Shown: positions 44,748 to 57,448 of the stretch, piece after piece
How positions within the stretch are numbered: position 1 is the stretch's first letter
How the letters are laid out: each line of letters starts with the position of its first letter
Origin: Cycas panzhihuaensis
Taxonomy: Eukaryota > Cycadophyta
Length of the DNA stretch: 64,000 bases
Assembly (NCBI GenBank): GCA_023213395.1
Contig: CM041465.1
Span: 250,115,741-250,179,740, forward strand
Reading direction: 5' to 3'
Program-made: the position numbers and the translations under genes
The notes under the pieces: model-generated
The model's input: the letters and a program-made list of their open reading frames with translations, nothing else
Database searches by the model: none
What the model was told of the DNA's origin: nothing

Positions 44748-44765
44748 TCTTGCTCTGATACCAAA
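44748..44765 (-). promoter_or_regulatory. Primer binding site (initiator tRNA-Met)
   Basis: The minus strand reads TTTGGTATCAGAGCAAGAGG just inside the 5' LTR; TGGTATCAGAGC is the standard plant primer site. Confidence 0.93.
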
Positions 44766-45316
44766 TGTGAAAAGAGGCTAGATGGCCTCAACAGTCCCTA
44801 GATCTAGAAACTAGGATCACTCTAGTTCTAGTTGCAGAAATACAAACAAGTATAATAATCTCAAGGTAAAGAGAAACCAAAGAGACAAAACATGAATGAA
44901 GGAGCAAGAGAAAATGATACCCAATATGCGGAGTTGAAATTGGTCCAACCTCTAAAGAATGAATAGTTTGATTAGCAAACTGACAAAGACAACAATACAA
45001 ACTCCAACTTATGAGACAATGAGGAGAGGTCTCATTATATAGAGTGAAATGAGAGACCTAAGGCCTTGGATGTTTGACAAGTGTCAAACATCCAAGATAC
45101 ATGCCTTGCATGTAGAACATGTGTTCATTTGGGCTCTCATGTGAGCAAAAATACATAAGGGTCCATTTGACCCTTTAGTGACAACGTTGTGTCACTAGAA
45201 AGAATGTGGGTGTGCACTTTATCACTTAAGTGATAAGTCACCCCTAAAGTAAAAAGTACACATATTATATTAAAATAAAAGTACATTATCTTAACATGTA
45301 AACATAAGGTTTAACA
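44766..45316 (-). repeat. 5' LTR of young copia element
   Basis: 551 bp, about 97 percent identical by eye to 37974-38526, with a few small indels. Confidence 0.92.
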
Positions 45317-45440
45317 GAGCATAACATAGTTGAGTTGATGTATTTTCCTTTAAATGATCAAGTTGTTGATATTCTCACTAAGGTTCTGGAGTTGTGAGAA
45401 GTTTAAGACATTGACACTGATGTTTATAAGAGAAAATGAA
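45317..45440 (+). pseudogene. Old copia RNase H, 3' part
   Basis: Resumes as NIVELMYFPLNDQVVDILTK (canonical I.L.YVPT..Q.ADI.TK), the C-terminal end of copia RNase H, then a stop. Proves that 37974-45316 is an insertion. Confidence 0.85.
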
Positions 45441-45458
45441 CTTAACATTATGGGAGGG

Positions 45459-45857
45459 TGTTGGAAATAATATACATTTCCATTTCATGTTTATTTAAGT
45501 TTACTTTTCATGTTATTAAAATATTTCTTCATATGGAATATTCTTAGTGAGATAATATTCTTAGAATATTTTTAGTCAAAGTTATTAAACATGATAGTAG
45601 AAGTCAAACATAGTTGAAATATTAAATATGGTAGTTTAAAGCCTACTATAATTTGAGGGGGTTATTAATTAACCATTATGAATTGATTAGAATTAGCTCA
45701 CATGTTTAATATATTTATAATTTACAAATATATGATGTACTCTATTATTTCGAGAATAAGAAAGTTGGAGAATTGTGATTCATTGGCACAGTCATTTCTT
45801 GCATATTTGGCATGTGGTGTGTGTCATGAATCCTCCTCCTATCCACTTTTTCCAATA
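45459..45857 (+). repeat. 3' LTR of old copia element
   Basis: 399 bp, TGTTGGAAATAATATACATT to TTTTTCCAATA; many substitutions against 35411-35802. Confidence 0.88.
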
Positions 45858-45862
45858 GGCGA

Positions 45863-47479
45863 TTCCTCAACCCCATCTCAGATAATTAGAGGGGACTCCT
45901 TAACCCTCTTCTAATATTCTTAAAATGAGCTCCTCTGGAAATGCTCTTCCAAGCTTAAGAAATACATGAAAGAAAACTAAGAATTAATTGTCTAAAAGCT
46001 TAAATATAACCAGGGCAATACTCAACCCTTTTATCTTAAGTTTGTAGTAACACTTCACAAGAAGAAGAATTTTCTCCAAAGATTTCATTTTCAATAGAAA
46101 TTGTACTCTCAATCTTTTGGCTATTATAGCACATAACACAAGTGTTGATAATTCACAATACTTTTGCTAAAGGATATGGACATCATTCTTTCACCATTCC
46201 ATCAAAATTCAGCATAGAAAGCCTTGTATAAGCTCATCAACAATTGGTTGGTTGCTCTCTTTTCTATCACAGAATCGGCTTTCTTCACCAAATGCTCCCT
46301 CTGCATTAGAAAGCTCTCTAAGAAAAATAAGCACACCAAAAGGCATAAGCAAGCAAGAAGTGTAGAAGCAAAAAGTGTCTTCCTTTCTCACATTTTTCAA
46401 ACTGTACCTTCTTCAGGCATGATTTAGTTTCCTATCATAATTGTCATTAATGCTAAGTGGAGAATCTAGGCTAAGTGGTTGAAATGGTGCACATAATGGG
46501 CCCCAAATTATGCTCACAATTGCCACTATTAATACAATTTACAATTGCCCACTACCTCCATTTCCACAATTATCTCCTCGTAGTGAATTTCTGGGTAGTC
46601 TTTGCCTATTCAAGTGCTTAGTTGACTTTAATACAGGTCATATGGAACTGGTTTGACATGTTTTTGACATTAAATGAGGTAGTTATGAGCAAAATTGTGA
46701 GGTTTTGCCACCAATCTTCTTGTCGCTTTGATCTTAGAAGCTCATCTGCAAGATTGCAAACTGCACTCCTTTGTATTGCCCTTTGTTTTCGTAGTGGCAG
46801 AAATGGATGCCACTCATTCCCTCATTTGCAAGCTTGTGGCTACCATGCTTTGCACTCGTAGTTTTAGGGTTGGGTGCTCAAAGGACGTTATTCATTTACC
46901 TGCTTGTGGGACTATGAGCAAGGTTCACCTGTATTCCTTGTGTTTTGCGGCTTTAGAGTTGAGCATATGAAGGGCCTCACCCATCTATTCATTTTTGGGG
47001 TCACGAGCACCCTTCTTTTGTATTCTCTTTGCTTGCAGTTTTAGGTTTGGGTGATGAGATTGTTCCGCTTGCATGTCCATTTGTGAAATGTTTAACAAAC
47101 TTATACTTAAGAAAATTTAACTTGAAGATCAACTTCAAAACTCAACATTTTTTGAGTCTTATCTCTGTTTTCAATGCTTTTCTAGTCATTAAAAAGCTAG
47201 AGACCTGTTCTTTCATTTGGTGGAATTTCCTTCTTGCAAATAATGTCCCTCAACTAAATTCATAATATCTTGAAGATGTCTTGTGACTCAGTATCTATCT
47301 TCTATCCTCACACTTATTCCACCCCTCTATTCTTCCCTTGTTCATATCATGTGCTCCTTAGCCTATGTTGCCTATCCAAAGCAATACAGTTAGCTTTTGT
47401 ATTATGCAAGCCACAACAGAATAAGTTACATTATAAGGTGTTAGAGAAAAGAGGTCCAATACCTCGAAACATATTATGA
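45863..47479. other. Intergenic; satellite remnant and diverged tandem repeats
   Basis: 45862-45915 holds satellite-like units matching 34958-35120. Around 46740-47060 phrases such as GCAAGCTTGTGGCTAC and GTTTTAGGGTTGGGTGCTC recur at roughly 120-bp spacing with much divergence. No gene is recognised. The left end of the gypsy LTR lies somewhere in or near this stretch. Confidence 0.45.
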
Positions 47480-47901
47480 CTCAAACAAATTAGCTACTCT
47501 AATAGACACAAGGTTGGTGCATCCTCACACCTTGTGGAACGTGAAATAAACTTCCACCTTACATAGGATGTACAAAGACAAAATAAGAACTAGATGGTGC
47601 ACCCCCAATACATGGTAGAACATGGAGTAAACTTCCACCTTACATAGGATGAACATAAACAAAAATAAATACTAGATGGTGCACTCTTAACACTTGGTGG
47701 AGCATGAAATAAGCTTCCACCTTACATAGGGTGAATAGACACTGTGAAGTGAAGAGGACTTTACATTGGAACAATAGATAAGAAATGAAGAAAAGTCTTT
47801 ACATGCATATGTACATAAGTGAGAATCATCATGATTTATTTAGAAGTAACTTATATAAGAAGTATATGAAAGTCTGATCATCTTGGGGTTGGGTTCTGAC
47901 A
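47480..47901 (-). repeat. 3' LTR of right-hand gypsy element (left limit unknown)
   Basis: The minus strand starts TGTCAGAACCCAACCCC at 47901 directly after a run of ten G (47902-47911 as C on plus), a polypurine tract. The LTR extends left for an unknown distance; 47480 is a lower bound on its extent. Confidence 0.6.
47512..47735. repeat. Three ~75-bp tandem units in the gypsy LTR
   Basis: Three units each carrying AAACTTCCACCTTACATAGG-like and GATGGTGCACnC-like phrases. Confidence 0.75.
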
Positions 47902-47929
47902 CCCCCCCCCCTTCAAAGAAGTATCATCT

Positions 47930-49450
47930 CAATGCACTTCAACTTGCTGCAAACAAGTGTGGATTTGTTGTTGTATGTCATCTTCTAATTCCCAAGTGGC
48001 TTCTTTTGGAGTTAGGCATTGCTATTGTACCTTTACCTACCTTATGACTCTATTCCATAATACTTTTCTCCTGCTACCCAAGATTTTATTAGTTCTTCTT
48101 CAAATTCAAGATTTGATCCAAGCACAAGTTTAGTCCAATCGAAGATATGCTTAGAATTAGGTACGTACTTCTTCAATAAAGAAACATGAAAAACATTATG
48201 CACTTGATTGTTTGGAGGAAAAGCAAGTTTGTACACTGTTGGACCTACTCATTCCGAAACCTCAAAGAGGCCACAATACCTTAGTGCGAGTTTCTTGCAT
48301 GTATCCAAACAAAGTGAGTTGTGCTTAGGACTCACCCAAAGGAACACATGATCACCCATTTGGAATTCTTTTGCTATTTGCTTCAAATCTACATAGCTCT
48401 TTTATCAATCTTGGGCTATCTTCAACTGTTGCCTTATATTGATCACCTATCTTTCCATTTCCTGTAACATTTTTGGGCCAAGCACATGCCTGTCCTCCAA
48501 ATTTATCCAACTTAATGGCATGTTGCATTTCCTACCATAGGGTGCTTCAAAGGGATTCATTCCCATAGAGGAATGGATTGTGTTATTATAAGCAAACTCA
48601 GCTAGGTGTAGGTGGTTTTCCTAGTTAGATGAATATTCCATTGTGCACATTCGGAGCGAGTCTTCAAGCATTTGGTTAACTCGCTTAGTTTGCTTATCAG
48701 TTTTTGCATAATATGCTATATTGAATCTCAATTTGGTACCAACACCTGAAACATATATCACCATAAATTGGACATAAATTTAGTGTCTCTATTTGACGCT
48801 ATGGACTTTGGCACACCATATAGTCTAACAATTTCTTTCATAAAAATGGATGCAATGTCTTATGCAGTATGTGTCATGTGGACTAGCATGAGGTGGGTTG
48901 TTTTAGTTAATTTATCTAGAACCACCATGATAACATCATGTTGTTTATTACTCTTAGGCAGTCCTATAATGAAGTCCATTTTCATTGTTTCCCTCTTCTA
49001 TTTCAGAATTTTTAGTGTCTACAATTGTCATGTTGGATGTTGGTGTTCGACTTGGACTCTTTGACATGTCAAGCATTTTGCTACAAAGCCCATAATATCT
49101 TTCTTCATTCCCAGCTAGTACAATTGTCCCTTTATAGCTACATATGTCTTATGATACATAGGATGGCCTGTGTATGGTGTGGTATGGGCTTCCTGCATGA
49201 TTAATTCCTTAATTGGTAAGTTTGGCAAAACGTATATCCTTCATTGGTATGTTAATGCACCATTTGCTAACATATGCAACACTATGTACCTCTTTTGAAG
49301 CTTAGCATCCACATTTTTCTGAGCTTGTTGCTCTTGCAAAATAGTCTTTGCCCATTCCTAAAACTCATCTTCTTGACAAGCTTTTAAAATTGAATCAAGT
49401 AGATCGGTTTGGCACATACTTACTAATGCAACATGTTGTCTTTGACTCAG
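47930..49450 (-). pseudogene. Gypsy integrase and C-terminal tail
   Basis: The frame 48236-48042 contains NQVHNVFHVSLLKKYVPNSK (canonical IHNVFHVS.LRKY.PD). Toward 47930 comes a tail like ATWELEDDIQQQ (canonical ATWE.E..M...P). The core integrase and zinc module between 48300 and 49450 are recognisable only in short, stop-ridden pieces. Confidence 0.75.
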
Positions 49451-49990
49451 AGCATCAACTCTGTTCTCTTTGCCTTTAACATACTATGGTTGGAAGTCGA
49501 ACTTGCTGAGGTACTATACCCACCTGCCTTGTCTTGCATTCAAGTGCGGCTAAGTAAATATGTGTCTTAAACTATCATGGTTAGTGTGGAGTTCGAATCT
49601 CTTCCCCAACAAGTAATGATACTATACTTCGAGCATATGCATGACTATCGCAAGCTCTAAATTGTGGACTAGGTAGTTCTTGTTATAATCTTTCAATTTT
49701 CGTGATTCATGTGACGTAATTCCTCTATCTTGCATTAGGACTGTGCTTGATCCTTCTATGCTCGCATTTGTGTAGATCAGAAATTCAATGTTCGAGTTTG
49801 GTATAACCAAAATGGGCACTGATATGAGTAATTGCTTCAATACTTAGAATCATTTTTTGCATAGTTCTGTCCATACAAACTTGACATTTTGTTTCTGCAA
49901 TGAAGTGATAGGCACTACAATCTTAGAGAAGTCCTTCACGAACCTTTAATAATATCTTGCAAGTCCCATAAAGCTTTTAACTTCTTGTAT
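49451..49990 (-). pseudogene. Gypsy RNase H
   Basis: PILVIPNSNIEFLIYTNAS (canonical P.L.LPD....F.IYTDAS, Asp to Asn), LMQDRGITSHESRKLKDYNK (canonical LMQ.GKVIAYASRQLK.HE.NY), HNLELAIVMHMLEV (canonical HDLELAAVV.ALK.W), then a YTNHDSL box. Confidence 0.82.
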
Positions 49991-50720
49991 ATTTTTAGGC
50001 AAAGATGAATCCATGATAGCCATTGTTTTTTATGAGTCAACAACAATTCTAACTTCAAAGATCACGTGTCCTAAATAATATATCTCTTCTTTGTAAAACT
50101 CACACTTGTTGAATTTTGCATATAGTTTATGTTTCCATAACAATTGTAGTACTATGCACAAATGTTCCTTTGTTTTTGTTTAGTTTTTAAGTAAATTAAG
50201 ATGTTATCGATGAACGCCACAACAAATTTATCTAGTTATGCTTTAAGCATACTATTCCTTAGACATATAAATTTTACTGGCACATTTGTTAAACCAAATG
50301 ACATCACTAAAATTTACAATGCCTATATCTCGTTTTAAAAGCAGTTTTATAAATATCATCTTCTCTTATTCTGATTTGATAGTATCCTAAACTTAGATCA
50401 ATTTTTGTAAACAACCTTGCACATTTCATTTGATCAAACAAATCCTCGATTCTAGGCAAGGGATATTTGTTTTTTATATTAGCCTTATTCAATTATCTAT
50501 AATCTATGCATAATCTTAAAGTCATGTCCTTCTTCTTTATGAATAGAATTGGGGCTCCTAAGGAGATACACTTGACCTAATAAATCCCTTATCTAGTAAA
50601 TCTTGTTGCTGCATCTTTAGCTTTGTTAACTATGGCATAGCTAGGCAATAAGGCACTTTGGAGATTGTCTCTACCCTTGGTACTAGATTAATAAAGTAAT
50701 GGACGTCTCTTTTAGGGGGG
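49991..50720 (-). pseudogene. Gypsy reverse transcriptase
   Basis: GAPILFIKKKDMTLRLCIDY (canonical GAPVLFVKKKDG..RMC.DYR), [40 protein letters not shown] (canonical FSKIDLRSGYHQIRI), [12 protein letters not shown], and later VVAFIDNILIYLKT (canonical VVFIDDILIYSK, second Asp lost). Several stops. The 5' limit at 50720 is the copia insertion. Confidence 0.87.
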
Positions 50721-50726
50721 GTAACT

Positions 50727-51275
50727 TATTAAACCTTTATGTTTAAATATTAAGTGATGTACTTTATAATATATTATTGATGTACTTAATGTAACTTTAT
50801 GTTAGTGTGACTTATCACTCAATGTGATAAAGCATGCACTCGTATTCTTTTTAGTTGTATAATGTTGTAACTTGAGGGTTAATGTACCCTCATGTACTTA
50901 TGCTCATAAGAGAGCTAAAGGGGACACTTTATCTCGCATGCAACTAGCTAGCTTGCATGTTTGACATTCGTCAAACATGCAACGCTTTAAGGTCTCTATA
51001 TATTGAGACAATTTCTCATGTAACTTGTATGAGAGAGTGTTGTATTGTCATGTTGCTAGTCTTGTTAATCTAAGTTATTCTTATTTATTTGGAGTATGAT
51101 CAATTCCTTCTCCTCCATATTTGTGTCCCCATACTTGTGATCAATGTGCCTAATGCTTGCTTATGTGTTCATCTTCATGCTTGCATAGTTAAATGTTAAT
51201 TATCTTCATATTGTAGCAGACTTTTCTCTCTTTTAGATTTTAAGGGTTGTAGGCTTAATGCCATCATTCTCAACA
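50727..51275 (+). repeat. 5' LTR of right-hand copia element
   Basis: About 549 bp. Its first ~200 bases align with 63827-64000 (TGTGACTTATCACTnAATGTG shared). Related in sequence to the minus-strand LTRs at 37974 and 52821. Confidence 0.82.
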
Positions 51276-52820
51276 TTTAATATGAAAGCTTGTTAAAAGG
51301 AGTTTTTTTGTTGCTTTTTTAGATTTAAGAGAGGGTTCTAAACCTTTGGTGACGTCATTCGATCTTTGAAGGCAATCCAAGGCAAATTTTGGTTTATTTT
51401 TTTTATTTTTTAATTATTTCACTGATATTTGTAGGCTAGATATTAATAATTTTACTTTTTCAAAATTTTTAAAGTTCGTATTAGTTAGTGCAATAGAGAA
51501 ATAATATAAAAATTAGAGTTTTCTCTTTGTTTTTTTATAGAATAAAAATTATTTTTGCAGGTTTTATTAACATATCACTATAGAATCCTTATTGTTAACT
51601 GAAAGTTAGTTCCACTTTGCTCATTTTAGTTTGTTTGATCACCAGACTGCCTTTCACACAGGGTTGGGCAGATTTCTTCATATTGGGCAAATTTTTGAAA
51701 GTAAAATCACTATTTTTTTTGTGGATATATTCTTACTGGCTTGTTTTGGTATTTCTTGCAAGTGGTACTGCCCTTGGAGAGATCGGGAGCTTCAAACAAA
51801 GGTTTTAAACCCAAAAATAATTCTTAATAGCCACTCGAACTCCCACAGTCGTGTGCCCTTATAATACCTCTTTTTGCATCAATCTCCTCACACAACGAGA
51901 GTTAGCTACTCAAACTTTAGAGATACCTTCTACCAACTGCTACGACCCTTCCTCTAAAGTTTGGTGAAGATCTGATCATTCTACATGAATTTCTCTTCAA
52001 TAGAAGTCCATCAAAGAATTGGAGTCGATATCTCTGTTTTTTTGATGAAAAATTTTATTTTTAAATATTAGTATTTCAATCTTATGATATACACTTTAGT
52101 ATATCCTCAGAATATTTTATATTTGATAAATGGCACATTTCTAAAGTTTTTGATTTTCAAGTGATTTTATTCTATTTGATCACTTTATTAAGCAAAATCA
52201 ACTTGCTTTTAATTTTTTAAAGTTATTTTTACAGTTAAAAAAATTTGCAAGTATAAAAATAAATTTTAATAAGTGAATTTTCAATCATAAATGTATAAAT
52301 TGTGATAAATTCACATTGTACACATTTTTATAAGGCTCCCTACTAGGTGACCTTGATACCTTAAGTCATCAAAAAAGGGTACAAATCACTTATTTTTTAA
52401 AAAGTCACTATATTGAGGTTGGTTAGAACTATTTACAAGTCCTAACACTATGGTGGTGGATTGTCTACTTGGCATACTTCATTAAATTTTCATTTAGTAG
52501 TCATTTACTTGCATTTAAAACGAAAGCACTTAATGCACTGTGTTAAGGCAAACAACTCTTGACTGGACATTTAACACTTTTTGTTATTTTTTAAGTGCTT
52601 TTACAACACTTTATGTGTTATTTTTTATGTATTTAAATCATTTCATTTGAAGCAATTTTCATTGAAATTTGATCAAGCATTGTAAAGTAATAATATCATC
52701 CACCCAAGCAAATTAATTTAAGGTAATTTAAACCATTAAAATTTATTTTAAAATTTTGTTGGTGAGGTCTAAAAAATGTTAAAACTTTACCTCTAAAAAT
52801 CTCAAGCTTGGTGCATTCCC
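51276..52820 (+). other. Leader of right-hand copia element, first part
   Basis: No ORF. 51340-51390 matches the start of the young copia leader (CTTTGGTGACGTCAT, GAAGGCAATCCAAGG). The segment ends CAAGCTTGGTGCATTCCC, and its expected continuation TAGGGGACC appears at 60361 after the nested element. Confidence 0.65.
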
Positions 52821-53247
52821 TGTGGAAGATGGCATTTAGTTTACATAAACCAAGATCTAGAATATTGTTCCTCTTTAGTTTTAGAATCAAAGAGACCAAC
52901 ACTTGACAATGAAAGCTATTCAAGTAAAGCAAGATAAAAGACTAAACATAAAAGAGTATGAGCAAGATGATACCAAAATGAGGAGGTGGTCTCAATATAT
53001 AGAGTTACAAAAGAGACCTAAGGCATTAGATGTTTGACAAGTATTAACCATCCTAGGACATGTGTTCTTTTGGGTCACAAGTGAGCAAAAGTACACGAGG
53101 TTCATTTGACCTTTAAGTGACAATGTTATATCACTAGAAAAGAATGTGGGTGTGTATTTTATCACTTAAATAATAACTCACCCCATAAAGTACAAATATA
53201 CATGAAATAAAGTATATATGCTTAACATGCAAACATAAAGTTTAACA
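52821..53247 (-). repeat. 3' LTR of nested copia (with internal deletion)
   Basis: Lacks the segment corresponding to about 59970-60070 of the other LTR, which is otherwise similar. Confidence 0.85.
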
Positions 53248-53389
53248 CTCTGCCTTACTGTTTACAATGTTAAGACGAATCCCTAAACGTTTTTTAAAAT
53301 TTACAAACTTTGCTCTACCAAGTGGTTTGGTAAAGATATCTGTTGTCTACTACTCTATGGGTCTGTAATAGAGGTTGATCTCACTATTT

Positions 53390-54935
53390 TGCGCATCCTC
53401 TTTGATAAAATGGTGATGAACCTCGATGCATTTGGTTCGCGCATTAAAAACTGGATTCTTGGTCAACTTGAGCACACTCTAATTGTCATAATATACCCTG
53501 GTGGGGTGATCCTGCTCAAATCTAAGCTCTCCAAGAATCTGTCAAAGGTAGATAAACTCACAAGCTATGTTGACTGTAGCTTTATACTCTACTTCTGTGG
53601 AGGATAAGGTAACATTGGATTGCTTCTTGCAACTCCACGAAACGACTCTTGAACCAAGGGTAAAGCAATAACCCGAAGTTAATATTCGACTATCTTAACA
53701 TCCGGCCTAATCAGAATCTGAGAACCCTTTCAAGATGAAGTTCTCATTGTGAACAAACTAAAGGCCATGTTGCAATGTGCCTTTAATATATTTTAGTATG
53801 CATTTTACTGCATTCCAATGCTTCTAATTAGGTTGAGACATGTATCTGGAGTAAATCCCAACAACAAATAAAATATTCGGTATTGTGTTGGTGAGGTAGG
53901 TTAGGTTACCAATTAGTTGTCAGAAATGAGTAGGATCTGCAGGTTCAACTTTCTCATTGAAAGTCAGCTTTGTTCTATTCTCCATAGGTGTAGGCACTGG
54001 TTTGCAGTCATGCATCTTGAACCGCTGCAAAATGTCTCAAGAATATTTTGCTTGGGAATTGAAGATATAGGCTGGCCGTTGGTATACCTCAAAGCCTAGA
54101 AAATAATGGAGAAGTCCAAGATTTATCATCTTGAAACTTCTCTTCAAGTCACTTTGGAGAATTTGAATCATCTTAGTATTATTACCAGTGATCACTAAGT
54201 CATCCACGTACAAGACAATAACAATAGTACAATCTTTCTCAACTTTGATATGTAAGTTAGGATCTTATGTGGATCGATGAAAACCATATCTCAAGAAATA
54301 ATCATCGATTTTTTAGTGCCATGCTCGTAGGGCTTGTTTCAAACCATACAAAGCATTTTTGAGGCGACAAACCATGTGTTCCTTCCTTCTACTTTGTAAC
54401 CAAGAGGTTGCTCCAAATATACATCCTCTTGAAGATCGCCATTGAGGAAGGTGCTCTTCACGTTTATCTGGTAAACTGACCATTTACATTGAGCAGTTAA
54501 GGCCAAGATGAGTCTGACAATGTTCATATTTACAACAAGTGCAAAATTCATCATAGTCAATGCTTTCTTTTTGTTTGAAGCCCTTTGTAATAAGTTAAGA
54601 CTTTTGGTGTTTGAGTGTACTATCAGAATGAAATTTGGTTTTGTAGACCTATTTGTAACTAATTGCCTATTTGTGCTTAAACAATTCTACCAAATTCCAA
54701 GTTCTATTATTTTCAATAGAATGAATTTTTTCATCTATGGCATCTTTCTAATTTTCATTTTCACATGTCTCCTCAAAGGTAGAAAGCTCATCAACACATA
54801 GCACTTCAACCACAAGTACATAATTAGTTTGATGCCGATATTTTGATAGATGTTTTTCTTGAATAACTTGGTTGTCCTGTACACTCTGAGTGTATCATTT
54901 GGGCAACTTTTTAATTGATGTAACTTGAACCTCAA
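53390..54935 (-). pseudogene. Nested copia RT and RNase H
   Basis: The RT piece 54560-54339 has CKWSVYQINVKSTFLNGDLQ and VYLEQPLGYKVEG (the first catalytic Asp, in QMDV, is Asn). Further down are the YVDD region (LYVDDLVITG near 54210-54185), LTYLTNT-type sequence and, at 53760-53390, RNase H fragments (CSCKKQSNVTLSSTEVEYKA). Each piece is in a different frame. Confidence 0.82.
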
Positions 54936-55044
54936 TATCTTTTAGTCAGAGTAGTTAATCAACAGAAGATGTGTTCGGATTAAGTGGAGCAGATTTTAAT
55001 GAAGTCGGACTAGCTGGTGCAAATGATGTACATGGTGTGGAAGA

Positions 55045-56400
55045 TTAAAAGGGAAGGAAAGCCTCAACAATCTTTTTGCCTTTATCAAGAGGAGGTTGGA
55101 TGGATGCTGATTCTAACTCCTTATGTTTATCTTCAACAAAGATTACATCTCTTGAGAGATGCATTTTCTTACCAATAGGATCATACAACTTATAAGCCTT
55201 GCTATGAATGGCATAACCTATAAAAATACATTTTAGGCTATGTTTGTCTAGTTTGGATCTTTGTTGATTGAGGATATGCATGTATGCAGTGCATCCAAAT
55301 GTCTTCAAATGGCTAACAGTAAGTTTTTTGTCAGACTAAGTCTCCTTTGGTATGATGTCGGTGATTGTTGATGTAGGACTTCAATTTTCCACATAAGTAG
55401 TTATGTGGAATGTTTTTGCCTAATATGTTTATGTTAGTCCTCTTGCATGTATCATAACTTTGGCTTTGTTTTTCAAAGTTCTGTTCATTATTTGGAGACT
55501 CCGTTTTGTTGAGGAGTATGAGGAATGGTGAGTTATCTCCTAATGTCATTATCCTTGTAAAATTGAGTAAATTCTTTTGAAGTGAAATCACCTCAATTGT
55601 CTGACCTTAGAATCTTAATTGATTGGCCAGACTCATTTTCCACTTCAAGTTTGATTTCTTTGAACTTTTGAAATGCTTATTATCTTTGTTTGATGAAGTA
55701 GACCCAAACTTTGTGAGAGAAATCATCTATGAAGGAGATGTAGTATAATGCTCCTTTAAAGGATGTTGTGGATATAGGTCCACATAAATCTAAATGTATC
55801 AATTGTAAAGGATACGATGCACACCATCCTTTACCTTTAGGAAAAAGTTGTCGATGCTGTGTCCCCATTATACATGCTTCATAAAGACATTTCAAATCAT
55901 ATAACTTTGGAAGCTCATGCACTGTGTTTTTGTTCATCATCTACTTGATATTGTCTAAGTTTAGGTGGCCTAAACGTTGATGTCAAAACTGCATATTTAA
56001 TAATGATTGAGTGACAAAGTAAGCATAATCAAGGGTTATATTATTTGCGTCCATTTTATAAGCTCCATGGTCTTCATGACCAATGGCTATAACTTAGTCA
56101 TACTTATTACTAATGGTACATTTCCCATTTTTGAACAAAATGCTCATTTGTTGCTTGTCTAATTAATTAACAGATAATGGACTCTTCTCTATGGAAGGGA
56201 TTAGGTAGGCATTTTTAGTGGGAAATGTAGATGAAGGATTTAAAGGTGAATGGAATGAGGTAATTTTGCCTATGCCTGATATCTGAACAAATTTATTATT
56301 TCCAAAGGTCACAGATCGACCATTTTCTTCTTTGATATCATAAAGGAGTTCTTCACTCCATGTCATGTGACAAAATGCTCCCAAGTTAATGATCTATGTC
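55045..56400 (-). pseudogene. Nested copia protease and integrase
   Basis: The protease end and GAG-pre-integrase (56384-56163: GAFCHMTWSEELL, VTFGNNKFVQISGIG) are followed by the zinc module and core integrase (55940-55680: CLYEACIMGTQHRQLFPKGK, IHLDLCGPISTTSFKGALYY, FIDDFSHKVWVYFIK). The C-terminal domain is 55308-55045 (FGCTAYMHILNQQRSKLDKH). The segment with the second catalytic Asp is frameshifted. Confidence 0.85.
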
Positions 56401-56499
56401 TAATCAACCTCTGACGTGTGATAAGCACAAAATAGCTTTATCCTCATCTACAAATTAATTGGAGTGGCATTGATTGCTACCTCTTAAACCCTTATTTCT

Positions 56500-57448
56500 C
56501 TTTGACCTCCTCGATATGCACATTGATTTGGTCAAGGGGGTTGTTATTGTTGCTGATGCTAAAACTGCTATTGCTGCTAGAATTGTTGACGAGACTGTTG
56601 TTACCTTTAATGCTACTAACGTAGTTGTTGCTGTCATGTGTGCTAGGAATCGACTTATTTTTTTCCGTATTCAAGAGTTTTGTAGCCAACTTTTCCACAA
56701 TAATGACAAATGACATTTTGGCCTTTGATGAGCCAATGTTCATGTTCTTAAACTATTTTGTGAGTGAAAGTTTGGGAACTTGCTTGGCCTTTAATTTGGC
56801 CATGAATGCTCCTGATGTGGATGACTCATCATCTTCTTTCCTAATATAAATCTCCTCATCTTGAAGTAATAAACTTTTAAGTTGATTGAAGGACATACTT
56901 GAAAGTGAGCCATCTTGCATAACGAATGATATAAATCCATTAAAATTTTTAGGTAATATTTATACAATTGTCGTTACAAGCTTGTTTTTGAAAGCTGGTT
57001 TGCATAATGTATTTAATTTATTATAGATTTTTTTGATGGAAAAAAAGAATGTCGACATAGGCTTTACAAATTTTAAATAATATAATTTTATTTTCACCAT
57101 CAAAATACGAGCTTCATCTCGTCTTTCATACAAAGAGGACAAAGTGTCCCAAACTTCCTTAGAGGTTTTTGCACACACTATGTTTTGATCAACATGAACA
57201 TTAATAATCATATGCAAAATTGTCAAGGCAATTTCATCCTTAGACTTCCAAGCAACAACATAAACTAGATCTAGATGAACAACACCACCATCATTTTTCA
57301 CATGTACAAGTTGAGAAATTTTGCTAGAAACATGACTCCAAAATTCATTCATTATTAAGAAGTTTTGTGTTTGCCTCTTCTATTCTTGATAATTATCTTG
57401 ACCTGTTAATTTGATGGTATATGCATTGAGCATGTTTAAAGTAGCCAT
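56500..57448 (-). pseudogene. Nested copia gag
   Basis: ATG at 57448 starts MATLNMLNAYTI. Then MNEFWSHVSSKISQ and TSKEVWDTLSSLYERRDEAR (57352-56960). The knuckle region near 56730-56690 reads CHYCGKVGYKTLEY, where the final Cys is Tyr and His is Tyr. An Asn/Ser-rich and Gly-containing linker follows to about 56500. Confidence 0.85.

Larger units (their letters stand above)
37974..45316 (-). mobile_element. Young Ty1/copia element, nearly complete but inactivated
   Basis: 7.3 kb with LTRs at 37974-38526 and 44766-45316 that differ by only about 2-3 percent by eye. Flanked by GAGCAT on both sides (37968-37973, 45317-45322). Minus-strand order: LTR, primer site, leader with a 21-bp repeat array, gag, protease, integrase, RT, RNase H, polypurine tract, LTR. 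All domains are present. Stops arise mostly at CGA, CAA and CAG codons. Inserted in RNase H of the older copia element. Relatives at 50727 and 52821 share LTR and leader sequence. Confidence 0.93.
35411..45857 (+). mobile_element. Old Ty1/copia element, internally deleted and split by a younger one
   Basis: LTRs at 35411-35802 and 45459-45857 (TGTTGGAAATAAT start), with a decayed primer site TAGTATCATAAC at 35803-35814 and a GGGAGGG polypurine tract at 45452-45458. Target copies GGAGA (35406-35410) and GGCGA (45858-45862). The interior keeps gag, a piece of RT and RNase H. Protease, integrase and most of RT are missing. RNase H is interrupted at 37973 by the minus-strand copia element 37974-45316 and resumes at 45317. 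Confidence 0.87.
47902..50726 (-). mobile_element. Degenerate Ty3/gypsy element, 3' part, split by copia
   Basis: Minus-strand pol from RT to the end of integrase, then polypurine tract and LTR. It is cut at 50726 within pol by a plus-strand copia element that runs past the window end, so the gypsy 5' part should lie beyond 64000. RT and RNase H motifs resemble the Tekay/Del-like chromoviruses. Confidence 0.82.
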